From an uncultured Burkholderiales bacterium (GTDB taxonomy: Bacteria > Pseudomonadota > Gammaproteobacteria > Burkholderiales > Burkholderiaceae_C): DNA of 55,550 nucleotides. This document shows, in pieces, positions 17,983 to 26,406 of the stretch. The notes under the pieces were generated by a model that saw nothing but the letters and a program-made list of their open reading frames with translations, was not told the DNA's origin and ran no database searches. The DNA lies in assembly GCA_903830725.1 (NCBI GenBank), contig CAIKVH010000039.1, positions 1 through 55,550 of the forward strand, given 5' to 3'. Position 1 is the stretch's first letter. Each line of letters starts with the position of its first letter. Both the position numbers and the translations under genes were made by a program.

Positions 17983-18648
17983 GTGAAAGTTAAAACTCAA
18001 AGCAAAAAAGTCAACAAGGCGTGGTTAAATGACCATGTTAATGACCCTTACGTCAAACTGGCCAAAAAAGAGGGCTTTAGGGCGCGGGCGGCTTATAAGT
18101 TGAAGGAAATCGACGAGGAACTAAAGCTTATCAAGCCCGGGCATGTCATCGTCGATTTAGGCTCTACCCCGGGGGCTTGGAGCCAGTACGTAAGGCGAAA
18201 ACTAGCGCCAGAGGGCGCCGCAAGCGGGGAGTTGCAGGGATCAATTATTGCCTTGGATATCTTGCCCATGGAGCCCATAGAGGGCGTGGAGTTCATATTA
18301 GGAGACTTTCGTGAGCCCTCCGTCTCCGAGGAGCTAAGCAAGGTACTGCGGGGACGCGTTGTAGATATTGTCGTCTCAGACATGGCCCCTAACTTGTCAG
18401 GCATCGAGTCAGCAGACGCAGCACGCATAGCGCATTTGGTTGAACTCGCTGTAGAGTTTGCTCAAACCCATATGAAAAAAGACGGAGCCCTTGTCGTAAA
18501 GGTTTTTCACGGCAGTGGCTACAGCCAACTGGTTAAATTGTTTAAAGACACCTTTAAAGTGGTCAAGCCAATGAAACCCAAGTCCAGTCGCTCCAATTCT
18601 TCGGAGAACTTTATCGTAGGTTTAGGGCTCAAAGTGGGCGGGCTTTAG
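17983..18648 (+). CDS. rlmE: 23S rRNA 2'-O-methyltransferase (Um2552)
   Basis: RlmE (FtsJ/RrmJ) methylates U2552 in the A-loop of 23S rRNA using S-adenosylmethionine and is a heat-shock protein in E. coli. The 221-residue sequence has the K-D-K-E catalytic set: Lys in [12 protein letters not shown], Asp in [10 protein letters not shown], Lys in [11 protein letters not shown], Glu in [10 protein letters not shown]. The SAM-binding loop is [13 protein letters not shown]. An insert [12 protein letters not shown] follows it. Translation starts at GTG, with AGGA a few bases upstream. The divergent yhbY gene shares the promoter region. The order rlmE-ftsH is conserved across proteobacteria. Confidence 0.96.
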   Translation: MKVKTQSKKVNKAWLNDHVNDPYVKLAKKEGFRARAAYKLKEIDEELKLIKPGHVIVDLGSTPGAWSQYVRRKLAPEGAASGELQGSIIALDILPMEPIEGVEFILGDFREPSVSEELSKVLRGRVVDIVVSDMAPNLSGIESADAARIAHLVELAVEFAQTHMKKDGALVVKVFHGSGYSQLVKLFKDTFKVVKPMKPKSSRSNSSENFIVGLGLKVGGL

Positions 18649-18742
18649 GGCTTTCCCGCCCATTTATAGGTTTTTGGGTTGCAAATTTAACAAAACCTTA
18701 GGCCCTTTAGGGGTGAATCGCAAAAAAGAGTGTCTTTCAAGG

Positions 18743-18771
18743 CTTGAAAAGCTTAAAATGAATCTTCATAT
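18743..18771 (+). promoter_or_regulatory. Candidate heat-shock (sigma-32) promoter of ftsH
   Basis: CTTGAAA (18743-18749) is a full match to the sigma-32 -35 element. After 14 bases comes CTTCATAT (18764-18771), a partial match to the -10 consensus CCCCATNT. ftsH is a known sigma-32 target in E. coli, which supports the reading. Confidence 0.45.
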
Positions 18772-18779
18772 GAACTCTT

Positions 18780-18804
18780 AACCCTGTCGTTAAGGGTTTT
18801 ATTT
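18780..18804 (+). other. Stem-loop with T-rich tail just before ftsH
   Basis: AACCCT (18780-18785) pairs with AGGGTT (18793-18798) around a 7-base loop, followed by TTTTATTTT. If transcription starts at the proposed heat-shock promoter, the hairpin sits at the very 5' end of the ftsH mRNA. If transcription comes from rlmE, it could act as a weak terminator. Confidence 0.5.
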
Positions 18805-18817
18805 TCTGGAGCTTGCA

Positions 18818-20734
18818 TTGAATAATCAGTGGTTTTCTAAGGTGGCCGTATGGCTAGTTATTGCTTTGGTACTTTTTACGGTATTCAAGCAATTTGATTC
18901 ACACTCTCCAGGCAGTTCCGGCTACCTTGCCTACTCCGACTTTTTGGATGAAGTGCACGGCAAGCGCATCAAATCTGCGGTGATCCAAGAGGGTCAGGGC
19001 GGGTCCGAGATTTTGGCAATTACAACAGATGACCGAAAGGTTCGCACCAATGCGACCTACCTCGATCGTGGCTTGGTCGGGGACTTAATCGCCAATAACG
19101 TTAAATTTGACGTCAAACCAAGAGAAGAGAGTTCTTTACTGATGACGCTTTTGGTGAGCTGGGGGCCAATGCTTCTGCTAATCGGTGTATGGATTTACTT
19201 CATGCGCCAGATGCAGGGAGGCGGTAAAGGCGGTGCCTTTAGTTTTGGCAAAAGTCGAGCAAGAATGCTGGACGACACAAACAACCAAGTTACCTTTGCT
19301 GATGTTGCAGGATGCGATGAAGCCAAGGAAGAGGTTAAGGAAGTCGTTGAATTTTTAAAAGATCCCCAAAAATTTCAAAAACTAGGTGGTCGTATCCCAC
19401 GTGGTTTGTTGTTGGTGGGTCCTCCGGGGACTGGTAAGACACTACTTGCCAAGGGTATTGCGGGGGAGGCTAAGGTGCCCTTCTTTAGCATCTCTGGTTC
19501 CGATTTTGTTGAGATGTTTGTTGGTGTGGGTGCAGCTCGCGTTCGCGACATGTTTGAAAATGCTAAGAAGAACGCACCTTGCATCATTTTTATTGATGAA
19601 ATCGACGCTGTCGGTCGTCAACGTGGCGCAGGACTGGGTGGTGGAAACGATGAGCGCGAACAAACACTAAATCAAATGTTGGTCGAGATGGACGGCTTTG
19701 AAACCAATTTAGGTGTCATCGTTGTTGCGGCAACCAATCGCCCTGATATCTTAGACTCTGCACTTTTGCGTCCTGGTCGTTTTGACAGGCAGGTATATGT
19801 TCAACTCCCTGATATTCGCGGACGCGAGCAAATCTTAAACGTCCATATGCGCAAAGTCCCAATTGGTCAGGACGTCAACGCCTCCGTCATCGCTCGCGGG
19901 ACGCCTGGCATGAGTGGCGCTGATCTTGCCAACCTTTGCAATGAAGCGGCGCTTATGGCTGCGAGACGAAACGCTCGAGTTGTTGAAATGCAAGATTTTG
20001 AGAAAGCAAAGGACAAAATTCTAATGGGTCCTGAGCGCAAGAGTATGGTCATGCCGGAAGAAGAGCGGACCAATACGGCTTATCACGAGTCCGGACACGC
20101 ATTGATTGGACGTTTGTTGCCTAAGTGCGATCCGGTGCACAAGGTAACCATAATTCCTCGTGGTCGAGCATTGGGCGTGACGATGAGTCTGCCCGAGAAA
20201 GACCGTTACAGCTATGACCGCGAATACATGCTTAATCAAATCAGTATGCTTTTTGGTGGTCGTATTGCTGAAGAAGTTTTTATGAATCAAATGACTACTG
20301 GCGCGTCTAATGACTTTGAGCGTGCAACTCAAATTGCGCGTGACATGGTCATGCGTTATGGAATGTCGCAGGCTCTTGGCCCAATGGTTTATGCGGAAAA
20401 CGAGGGTGAAGTTTTTCTGGGTCGCTCCGTTACCAAGACCACACACATGAGTGAGTCCACGATGAAGAAGGTGGATGATGAGGTTCGCTCAATCATTGAT
20501 ACGCAGTACAACTTGGCAAGACGTTTGATTGAAGAAAATCAAGACAAGATGCACGCAATGGCTGGTGCGCTTCTTGAGTGGGAAACCATTGATATCGAAC
20601 AATTAGATGACATCATGGCTGGTCGCGCACCGCGTCCGCCCAAAGACTGGTCCCCCCGTGTCCCCCCCTCTGGGGACGGAAGCGGCGGCAACGGACAATC
20701 TGTTCCTGTAACGCCTACGCCAACAGCGGCCTGA
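18818..20734 (+). CDS. ftsH: ATP-dependent zinc metalloprotease FtsH
   Basis: FtsH is a membrane-anchored hexameric AAA+ protease that degrades misfolded membrane proteins and regulators such as sigma-32 and LpxC. The 638-residue protein has an N-terminal helix ([15 protein letters not shown]), a periplasmic domain and a second helix (~105-125). The AAA module carries Walker [14 protein letters not shown], Walker [13 protein letters not shown] and the second region of homology [20 protein letters not shown]. The zinc motif HESGH lies in the protease domain. The start is TTG, supported by TGGAG upstream and by the standard N-terminus NNQWFSK. The Pro-rich C-terminal tail is typical. Confidence 0.98.
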   Translation: MNNQWFSKVAVWLVIALVLFTVFKQFDSHSPGSSGYLAYSDFLDEVHGKRIKSAVIQEGQGGSEILAITTDDRKVRTNATYLDRGLVGDLIANNVKFDVKPREESSLLMTLLVSWGPMLLLIGVWIYFMRQMQGGGKGGAFSFGKSRARMLDDTNNQVTFADVAGCDEAKEEVKEVVEFLKDPQKFQKLGGRIPRGLLLVGPPGTGKTLLAKGIAGEAKVPFFSISGSDFVEMFVGVGAARVRDMFENAKKNAPCIIFIDEIDAVGRQRGAGLGGGNDEREQTLNQMLVEMDGFETNLGVIVVAATNRPDILDSALLRPGRFDRQVYVQLPDIRGREQILNVHMRKVPIGQDVNASVIARGTPGMSGADLANLCNEAALMAARRNARVVEMQDFEKAKDKILMGPERKSMVMPEEERTNTAYHESGHALIGRLLPKCDPVHKVTIIPRGRALGVTMSLPEKDRYSYDREYMLNQISMLFGGRIAEEVFMNQMTTGASNDFERATQIARDMVMRYGMSQALGPMVYAENEGEVFLGRSVTKTTHMSESTMKKVDDEVRSIIDTQYNLARRLIEENQDKMHAMAGALLEWETIDIEQLDDIMAGRAPRPPKDWSPRVPPSGDGSGGNGQSVPVTPTPTAA

Positions 20735-20866
20735 ACTTCAGCGAATTTCAATACTTGTAAAGCTCTTCTAAAGTTCAAGTACCTGGTTGGATAGCTCATC
20801 TTAGGTGTCTTTAAGCTACTTGAATCCCTAAACCCGGGCTTTAAGTCAACTTAGGCTTAGATTCAA

Positions 20867-20906
20867 ATTCATAGTGTCTTTCAAGTCATCGAAAAACACT
20901 ATGAAT
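20867..20906 (+). other. Long imperfect hairpin in the folP leader
   Basis: ATTCATAGTGT (20867-20877) is perfectly complementary to ACACTATGAAT (20896-20906). Inside, TTTC (20879-20882) pairs with GAAA (20891-20894) after one mismatch, leaving an 8-base loop. No T-run follows, so it is probably not a simple terminator. It ends 18 bases before the folP start codon, close to the ribosome binding region. Confidence 0.75.
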
Positions 20907-20924
20907 ATTGAACGGTTCTAAAAT

Positions 20925-21800
20925 ATGTCCTCTCCATTTCATTCTTCAGGGCATCCTCACTCAACTAGGTACTGGCAAACCAGTCGGTTTGCTTTGGACC
21001 TACATCGTCCCCTCATCATGGGGATTGTTAATGTAACTCCCGATTCATTCTCCGAGCAAGGGCAGTTTTTTCAGTCCAAGGTCGCCATTGATCACGCGGC
21101 GCAACTTCTTAAAGAAGGTGCAGATATTCTAGACATTGGGGGAGAGTCCTCACGTCCTGGTGCTTCGCCAATTGATGCCTCTGAAGAGTGGCGCAGAGTG
21201 GGAGACGTTATTGAAGAGGCTATCAGATGGAAGGTCCCCCTATCCCTGGATTCGTATAGATTGGAAACTCAGTTAAGGGCTCTCGATTTAGGTGTTGATA
21301 TCATTAATGATATTTGGGCCTTGCAGCAAGCAAGTGCAGTTGAGCGTTTGAAACCTTACAAATGTGGTGTTTGTTTGATGCACATGAAGGGTGAGCCGGC
21401 AACCATGCAGCGTTCACCGTTGACGGGCTCTGGTATTGAAGCTTTTGCAAGTGTCAAACTTTTCTTACAACACAGAGTGAGCGAACTGTGCAAGACGGGC
21501 TACGAATCTGAAAGAATTGTTATAGATCCAGGCATTGGATTTGGTAAAACTGTTGACCAAAACTTATACCTTCTTAAAAATCAGTCAGAACTGTTAGAGT
21601 TGGGTTATCCCTTGTTGATTGGATGGTCCCGCAAATCTACACTGGGAGAAGTAACAGCGAGTCTAGTAACGGAGAGAATGGCGCCAAGTATCGCAGCCTT
21701 TGTGATGGCATTAGATAGGGGCGCTAACATTTTGAGAGTGCATGATGTACGCGAAAGTCGTCAGGCCTTGAATCTTTGGCAAGCGGTAAAAAATTGCTAA
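20925..21800 (+). CDS. folP: Dihydropteroate synthase
   Basis: FolP joins p-aminobenzoate to 7,8-dihydropterin pyrophosphate in folate synthesis and is the sulfonamide target. The 291-residue TIM-barrel protein shows the pyrophosphate-binding IMGIVNVTPDSFSEQG (~31-46), DILDIGGESSRPGA, and the late loops DPGIGFGKTVDQN and LLIGWSRKS. The loop after NVTPDSFS reads EQGQF where DGG is more usual. The 30-residue N-terminal extension is common in betaproteobacteria. It lies between ftsH and glmM in the usual proteobacterial order. A long hairpin occurs just upstream. Confidence 0.97.
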   Translation: MSSPFHSSGHPHSTRYWQTSRFALDLHRPLIMGIVNVTPDSFSEQGQFFQSKVAIDHAAQLLKEGADILDIGGESSRPGASPIDASEEWRRVGDVIEEAIRWKVPLSLDSYRLETQLRALDLGVDIINDIWALQQASAVERLKPYKCGVCLMHMKGEPATMQRSPLTGSGIEAFASVKLFLQHRVSELCKTGYESERIVIDPGIGFGKTVDQNLYLLKNQSELLELGYPLLIGWSRKSTLGEVTASLVTERMAPSIAAFVMALDRGANILRVHDVRESRQALNLWQAVKNC

Positions 21801-21824
21801 TTAATATAATTAATTTTTTTAAAA

Positions 21825-23156
21825 ATGACTAGAAAATATTTTGGTACCGATGGTATCCGAGGCGCAGTGGGGCAGGACCCAATTACGCCAGATTTTGTGC
21901 TTAAGCTTGCCCACGCTGTTGGGCGCGTTTTAAGACAGACCGAGTCCCGACCGACAGTTCTCATTGGTAAAGATACTCGCATTTCTGGTTATATGCTTGA
22001 GTCCGCATTGGAGTCAGGCTTTAATTCTGCTGGTGTAGACGTATTGCTTCTTGGACCTTTACCAACGCCGGGCGTTGCATATCTCACACGCGCGCAGCGC
22101 GCGTCACTTGGTGTAGTTATTAGTGCAAGTCACAATCCGTTTGCTGATAATGGGATTAAATTTTTTAGTGCGACGGGATCTAAGTTGGGGGACGCGTGGG
22201 AGAGATCAGTAGAGGAGGCACTCGAGCAATCACCGCAGTGGGTTGATTCAATAACGCTTGGGCGAACCAAACGTTTGGATGACGCTGCAGGTAGGTATAT
22301 TGAATTTTGTAAAAGCACATTCTCCAACGATTTGACATTAAAGGGGGTCAAGATAGTTGTGGACGCTGCGCACGGGGCTGCTTATCAAATCGCACCAAAA
22401 GTATTTCATGAGCTCGGTGCAGAAGTTATCTCCCTCGGATGTGCGCCAGATGGTTTTAATATTAACAAAGACGTGGGGGCAACACACCCCGAGGCATTGG
22501 TTAAAGCGGTGATTGAGCACAAGGCAGATTACGGTGTTGCATTGGACGGTGACGCAGATCGACTCCAGTTTGTAGATGCTAATGGGCGGCTTTATAACGG
22601 GGATGAGATTTTGTATTTGATGGTCGATGAACGACTTTGTAATGGGCAACAAGTCCAGGGCGTAGTCGGAACCCTTATGACCAATATGGCGATAGAGCTA
22701 GCATTAAAAGCCCGTGGAGTTGAAATGGTCCGCGCCCAAGTAGGCGACCGTTATGTGCTTGAGGAGTTAGAGCGCAAGGGGTGGACGTTGGGAGGCGAGG
22801 GCTCAGGCCATTTGCTCGCTCTTGATAAGCACACGACGGGTGACGGCATTATCAGTGCGTTACAGGTTTTGCAGGCCTGCATTAGAAACAAGAAGTCTCC
22901 AGCAGATATTTTGAAGTCTGTTCCCTTGTTCCCCCAAGTATTATTGAATGTGCCTTTGAAGCCAGAAATGAATTGGCAAGCTAATAACGAATTTAAGCGA
23001 CGTAGCGCGCAAATTACCGAACAATTGAAGGGGGAGGGGCGTTTGTTGATCAGAGCCAGTGGAACTGAGCCCTTACTAAGAATCATGGTTGAAGCAAAAG
23101 CTGGTGTAGATGTCAATCCAATAGCTCAGTACCTTGCTGAATCATTTGATGATTAA
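21825..23156 (+). CDS. glmM: Phosphoglucosamine mutase
   Basis: GlmM interconverts glucosamine-6-phosphate and glucosamine-1-phosphate, feeding UDP-GlcNAc synthesis for peptidoglycan, LPS and possibly the GT41 enzymes in this window. The 443-residue protein has the phosphoserine loop [15 protein letters not shown] (~100), the metal-binding DGDADR (~240), the sugar-binding GEGSGH and the phosphate-binding [12 protein letters not shown]. Length is normal. It starts 24 bases after folP. The gap is a pure AT inverted repeat followed by seven T residues, with no clear ribosome binding site, so part of the folP transcripts may end there. Confidence 0.97.
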   Translation: MTRKYFGTDGIRGAVGQDPITPDFVLKLAHAVGRVLRQTESRPTVLIGKDTRISGYMLESALESGFNSAGVDVLLLGPLPTPGVAYLTRAQRASLGVVISASHNPFADNGIKFFSATGSKLGDAWERSVEEALEQSPQWVDSITLGRTKRLDDAAGRYIEFCKSTFSNDLTLKGVKIVVDAAHGAAYQIAPKVFHELGAEVISLGCAPDGFNINKDVGATHPEALVKAVIEHKADYGVALDGDADRLQFVDANGRLYNGDEILYLMVDERLCNGQQVQGVVGTLMTNMAIELALKARGVEMVRAQVGDRYVLEELERKGWTLGGEGSGHLLALDKHTTGDGIISALQVLQACIRNKKSPADILKSVPLFPQVLLNVPLKPEMNWQANNEFKRRSAQITEQLKGEGRLLIRASGTEPLLRIMVEAKAGVDVNPIAQYLAESFDD

Positions 23157-23164
23157 TCGCCTTT

Positions 23165-23278
23165 ATGCCGGGGTTCACAAATTTGAAAAATAGGCGAGTC
23201 AACCAAATTCAAGCCCAAGCGTTTAAAGAGGATACAGACTTTTTGAAAGAGCAGTTTGAAAAATACGCCAACCTTTAA
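23165..23278 (+). CDS. Possible 37-residue small protein
   Basis: An ATG-to-TAA frame eight bases after glmM encodes MPGFTNLKNRRVNQIQAQAF and 17 further residues ending EKYANL. It is rich in charged residues and Gln and would be largely helical. There is no convincing ribosome binding site. It might be a real small protein, a remnant of a longer gene, or chance. I do not recognise a family. Confidence 0.25.
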   Translation: MPGFTNLKNRRVNQIQAQAFKEDTDFLKEQFEKYANL

Positions 23279-23347
23279 TACGGCAAAAGACTTTTAAGAA
23301 ATCTACGGTCCAAGAAGTAAAGAAACTTAAGTGAATTAAAAACCAAC

Positions 23348-24073
23348 ATGAAATACCAAAACAAAATAATGACCAATCTAATAGCGATTGCTATGGGGTT
23401 GGGCGCAGTAAGCGCTGTCATTGCTCAAGAGAAAGCCCGCGTCTTATCAAGTACCCCCGTTGTCAAGCAGTACAACGTACCGCAGCAAGTTTGTGGCGCC
23501 TCGCAGGTCATCGTTGCAGAGCCCAAAACGGGTGCCGGTGCATTGCTTGGTACCGTAGCTGGGGGATTACTTGGGAACTCAGTTGGATCGGGGGGCGGTA
23601 GAGCCGCCTCAACCGCCCTAGGAATGGTCGGCGGGGCGATTATTGGCAACAATCTGGAGTCGCAGCAACTGGACACACAAAATCTAACGACGTGTTCAAC
23701 TCAAAATACTGTTCAAAACATCACGGTTTATCAGGTGGTATATGAATATGCGGGTAAACAGTACAGCGTAGAGATGCCCTCAGACCCTGGGCAATTTATC
23801 ATGGTCCAACTCAATCCGATTGTCCAAGGACAAGTTCCCCCAATCGGCGCTGCTCCACCCGCGGGTTCTGCGCCAACCGCATTGGTGGGGGCTCCAACCA
23901 TTGCAAGCACCCTTGTAGCTCCTGCGCCAACTTACGTTGCTGCGCCTCTACCCTATTCCTATTCTTATCCCTATGCATATCCTTTGGGTTACGGCTATCC
24001 TTTTGGCTACGCGCCTCCAGTTTCAATTGGATTCGGATTTTACGGGGGATGGGGCGGGCGCCACCGTCGCTAA
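23348..24073 (+). CDS. Exported glycine-zipper protein (17 kDa surface antigen-like)
   Basis: This 241-residue protein has a signal peptide (LIAIAMGLGAVSAVIA before QEK). Next comes a glycine-zipper pair of helices at ~60-100: GALLGTVAGGLLGNSVG and ALGMVGGAIIGN. This resembles the Rick_17kDa/glycine-zipper 2TM outer-membrane-associated family. A following segment contains VYQVVYEYAGKQYSVEMPSD, typical for these proteins. The last 75 residues are low-complexity, first Ala/Pro-rich and then Tyr/Pro/Gly-rich (PYSYSYPYAYPLGYGYPFGY). There is no lipobox Cys at the cleavage site. A second ATG lies nine codons after the first. Confidence 0.7.
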   Translation: MKYQNKIMTNLIAIAMGLGAVSAVIAQEKARVLSSTPVVKQYNVPQQVCGASQVIVAEPKTGAGALLGTVAGGLLGNSVGSGGGRAASTALGMVGGAIIGNNLESQQLDTQNLTTCSTQNTVQNITVYQVVYEYAGKQYSVEMPSDPGQFIMVQLNPIVQGQVPPIGAAPPAGSAPTALVGAPTIASTLVAPAPTYVAAPLPYSYSYPYAYPLGYGYPFGYAPPVSIGFGFYGGWGGRHRR

Positions 24074-24108
24074 ATTTCTATAGTTTGTAATTATTTTGCA
24101 AAAGTACC

Positions 24109-24723
24109 ATGCACCCTCTTCACCACCATGTTGTTAAAGTAAATTTAAAAGATATCAAACCAACGCAGGTCTCAATAGGATATCTGGAGGTTACAAAGAA
24201 ACGCGATGAATGGAAAAAACTCTCAAAAAAGAAAAAAATCGCTTTACTAGATGAGCACTGGTTCCCAAGTATTCTTGGCCCCAAAAAGGAGTACTACATT
24301 ATTGATCACCATCACCTTGGTATGGCACTTCACTTGGAACAACAAGTGGAGGTTAATTTGACAGTTCTGAAAGATATGTCCTGGTTAGATAAAAATACCT
24401 TTTGGAGGGTGATGGAATTTCATCAATGGGTTCATCCATTTGACGAGCGGGGACAAAGAGTGGCATTCTCCGAAATCCCGACCAATGTTTCAAAACTAAA
24501 AGACGATCCCTACAGGAGTTTGGCTGGGCTAGCGAGGGATGAGGGTGCTTTCGCCAAGGACTTGACACCGTTTAGTGAATTTTTATGGGCAGATTTTTTT
24601 AGAACAAAAATACCTAAGAAAAAGATAAGCAATTGGGATGAATCTCTTCATTTAGCACTTCAGTATGCAAAGGGGGAGGAAGCTAGTTACCTGCCCGGTT
24701 GGGCCGGTAAAGTTGCTGGATAG
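24109..24723 (+). CDS. ParB-like (ParBc_2) protein
   Basis: This 204-residue protein resembles the ParBc_2 family of ParB/Srx-fold proteins. It opens with VNLKDIKPTQVSIGYLEV, the usual first strand pair. The family nucleotide-binding step is represented by YIIDHHHLGMAL, in place of the GHHR-A motif of true ParB. No helix-turn-helix domain and no ParA partner are present, so a chromosome-partition role is unlikely. Related proteins are annotated as putative nucleases, but activity is uncertain. It is AT-rich and stands alone between the glycine-zipper gene and a convergent orphan gene. Confidence 0.65.
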   Translation: MHPLHHHVVKVNLKDIKPTQVSIGYLEVTKKRDEWKKLSKKKKIALLDEHWFPSILGPKKEYYIIDHHHLGMALHLEQQVEVNLTVLKDMSWLDKNTFWRVMEFHQWVHPFDERGQRVAFSEIPTNVSKLKDDPYRSLAGLARDEGAFAKDLTPFSEFLWADFFRTKIPKKKISNWDESLHLALQYAKGEEASYLPGWAGKVAG

Positions 24724-24755
24724 AAAAAGGAAATATTTATCCCAATGGATAGGGC

Positions 24756-25499
24756 TTATTCAGTTAGAAGAGTAATCATTTTTTCGTGATGTGATTTAAA
24801 TTGGGGGAAATATTTCTGAATAATCTCAACCCATTCTGCTTGATTATCAAGAATCTCTCTGTAATCTAATTCAAATTCTTGTAATTGCTCGAGCGTATAT
24901 TTTTGAGAATCATTGTTGAAAGAGAGTGGTAATCTCTCGTGCCTAGAAGTGCTTAATAATTCTTCCACTTGCTCAAAGGACCCCGGGATTTGATCAAACT
25001 CAAGATAGGATTGGCCAAGTTGTTCGAGAGCATCGATAATATCTAGTACTACATTTTGATGGTCTAATGCGGTGAATTTCCTGAAATAGCTGTCGTATAG
25101 GGGTTCCCCTGCTACCAAAGGCTCATTGGACTCAGCATCGAGTAGAAAAAGTGAGCTTCTCCTGCCTAGACCAGCGCATAATATTTGGTTTGTTTGTAAA
25201 TTTATAAATAAAAAAGTTGGTTGATAAACGTTATCAATTAAGGGCTTTTTTAATATTGGATAGATATCCACAAAGTCTTGAAAGGTTTCGTAGTCCTGCT
25301 CAACCAAATAAACAACCAATAGATGCGATTCAAATTGTTTGCCGTATCTTTCAATTAGCCAGTTGTGATCTTCTGTTGTGAATTCGTATTCATTTTTTTG
25401 AGCAGCCCAACGTTTTGAATAAACGTCTATTAAATGACCATCCTTTTCAAGCTTTGCAATGAGTGTCGTGGACTTTAGGTTTTCAATATTTTTAATCAT
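24756..25499 (-). CDS. Protein of unknown function, 247 residues
   Basis: I do not recognise this protein. It is acidic and apparently cytoplasmic, without signal peptide or transmembrane helix. The middle (~85-125) alternates hydrophobic strands (TFLFINLQTNQILCAGLG). The C-terminal third is helical and rich in Glu, Gln and Leu. The frame is clean over its length and a ribosome binding site (GGAG, 25503-25506 on the plus-strand numbering) lies close upstream of the ATG. Base composition is more AT-rich than the housekeeping genes, which may reflect transfer. It converges on the ParB-like gene with a 32-base gap. Confidence 0.6.
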   Translation of the reverse strand: MIKNIENLKSTTLIAKLEKDGHLIDVYSKRWAAQKNEYEFTTEDHNWLIERYGKQFESHLLVVYLVEQDYETFQDFVDIYPILKKPLIDNVYQPTFLFINLQTNQILCAGLGRRSSLFLLDAESNEPLVAGEPLYDSYFRKFTALDHQNVVLDIIDALEQLGQSYLEFDQIPGSFEQVEELLSTSRHERLPLSFNNDSQKYTLEQLQEFELDYREILDNQAEWVEIIQKYFPQFKSHHEKMITLLTE

Positions 25500-25601
25500 A
25501 AATACTCCTACAGATAGATAGAGGGCTTATTTGGTCTCTAGTTTAGGTTGTATTTATTTCAAGAATTTTAAAACTATTGTGTTTTTGAAAATTTGCGATT
25601 T

Positions 25602-25650
25602 CAACTTCTAACGCTAGATAAATACGGCGTCAACTACAACCGCTAGATAA
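25602..25650 (+). repeat. Imperfect 20-base direct repeat
   Basis: CAACTTCTAACGCTAGATAA (25602-25621) and CAACTACAACCGCTAGATAA (25631-25650) match at 17 of 20 positions, with starts 29 bases apart. The last ten bases (CGCTAGATAA) are identical. The position between divergent promoters fits a regulator-binding site. Confidence 0.6.
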
Positions 25651-25772
25651 CCTAAATAAATAAAATTAGCATAATTGGCTATAGAAAACATAAGAAAAAG
25701 GTAGTGTTGCTTTTTGCTTCGGTGTGAATTTTTATGGTTTACAACATATTAAATGTAATGAATTTGAATTCA

Positions 25773-25806
25773 TTGTCATTTCTTTGTCATAGACAGGGCG
25801 CAAAAT
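25773..25806 (+). promoter_or_regulatory. PHO box and -10 element for the phosphatase unit
   Basis: Two PhoB half-sites TTGTCAT (25773-25779 and 25784-25790) are spaced by four bases, exactly the 11-base periodicity of the PHO box. Ten bases later comes a plausible -10 (CAAAAT, 25801-25806). The arrangement is that of a PhoB-activated promoter, and phoB itself is in this window. Confidence 0.8.
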
Positions 25807-25875
25807 GAAGACCAAGTTAAGACTTCAATCCTTTAATAATCCGAATTCCTCCCCAAAAAAAAGCCATTCAATATT

Positions 25876-26346
25876 GTGAATAAATATATTGCATATTTTG
25901 TTTTTATCTTCTGCACATTAAATGCAATCGCTGATTCTCCTTTTGACTCGATTCAAAAAAGTGCCTCAGTTCAAATTGCTGATTTGCGCTTGGCTTTTAA
26001 AACACCCATTGGTGCCAAGGGGCTAGAGTTTGATGATCAGTTTAAATTACTAGATGAGCACTTGGTCCAGATTACTGGTTTTATGGTTAAAACTGACGAA
26101 CCTGAGACTGGCTATTTTTTGCTATCCGTCAGGCCAATTCAGCTTAACGAACACGCAGATGGCGAAGCCAACGATTTGCCCCCTTCAACAGTCCAAGTCC
26201 TTTTGGATAAATCTCAGTCCGAGAAATTAATACCCTACAAAAATGGACCGCAAACATTTCGTGGTGTACTGCGTCTGGGGCGATCTGAGAACCAGGACAG
26301 AGTGATTTCTTGGATCCGCCTGCAGTTGCCGGTGATAAGTAACTGA
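25876..26346 (+). CDS. Small exported protein in the phosphate regulon (DUF3299-like, tentative)
   Basis: This 156-residue protein has a signal peptide (IAYFVFIFCTLNAIA before DSPFD) and starts at GTG. The core LLDEHLVQITGFMVKTDEPE followed by YFLLSVRPIQ recalls the beta-barrel-like core of DUF3299 proteins, but the Cys pair usual in that family is missing. It is the first gene behind a PHO box and precedes a large alkaline phosphatase by only tens of bases. It is therefore probably induced by phosphate starvation together with that enzyme, perhaps as a periplasmic helper. The function is unknown. Confidence 0.65.
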   Translation: MNKYIAYFVFIFCTLNAIADSPFDSIQKSASVQIADLRLAFKTPIGAKGLEFDDQFKLLDEHLVQITGFMVKTDEPETGYFLLSVRPIQLNEHADGEANDLPPSTVQVLLDKSQSEKLIPYKNGPQTFRGVLRLGRSENQDRVISWIRLQLPVISN

Positions 26347-26406
26347 TCTGGCTCTCTATTTAATTGTGGGTAACCCCTTTATTTCTTTTTATTGAGGATG
26401 TTTAAG

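Larger units (their letters stand above)
25500..25875. other. AT-rich intergenic region, 376 bases
   Basis: This is the only gap above 300 bases. It separates two divergent genes and carries a 20-base direct repeat (25602-25650) and a PHO box with candidate -10 (25773-25806). I see no credible coding frame or structured RNA in it. Confidence 0.7.

Noticed and set aside
20021-20446. 141-codon open frame antisense to ftsH
   Set aside because: It lies wholly within ftsH, has no ribosome binding site or recognisable family, and mirrors ftsH codon structure.
24109-24723. Chromosome-partitioning ParB
   Set aside because: There is no helix-turn-helix, no ParA partner and no parS-like site. Only the N-terminal ParB/Srx-like fold is suggested.
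26392-26406. Earlier start codons (TTG 26392, ATG 26398) for the alkaline phosphatase
   Set aside because: They overlap or abut the TTGAGG ribosome binding site. ATG 26407 has correct spacing and a cleaner signal peptide.
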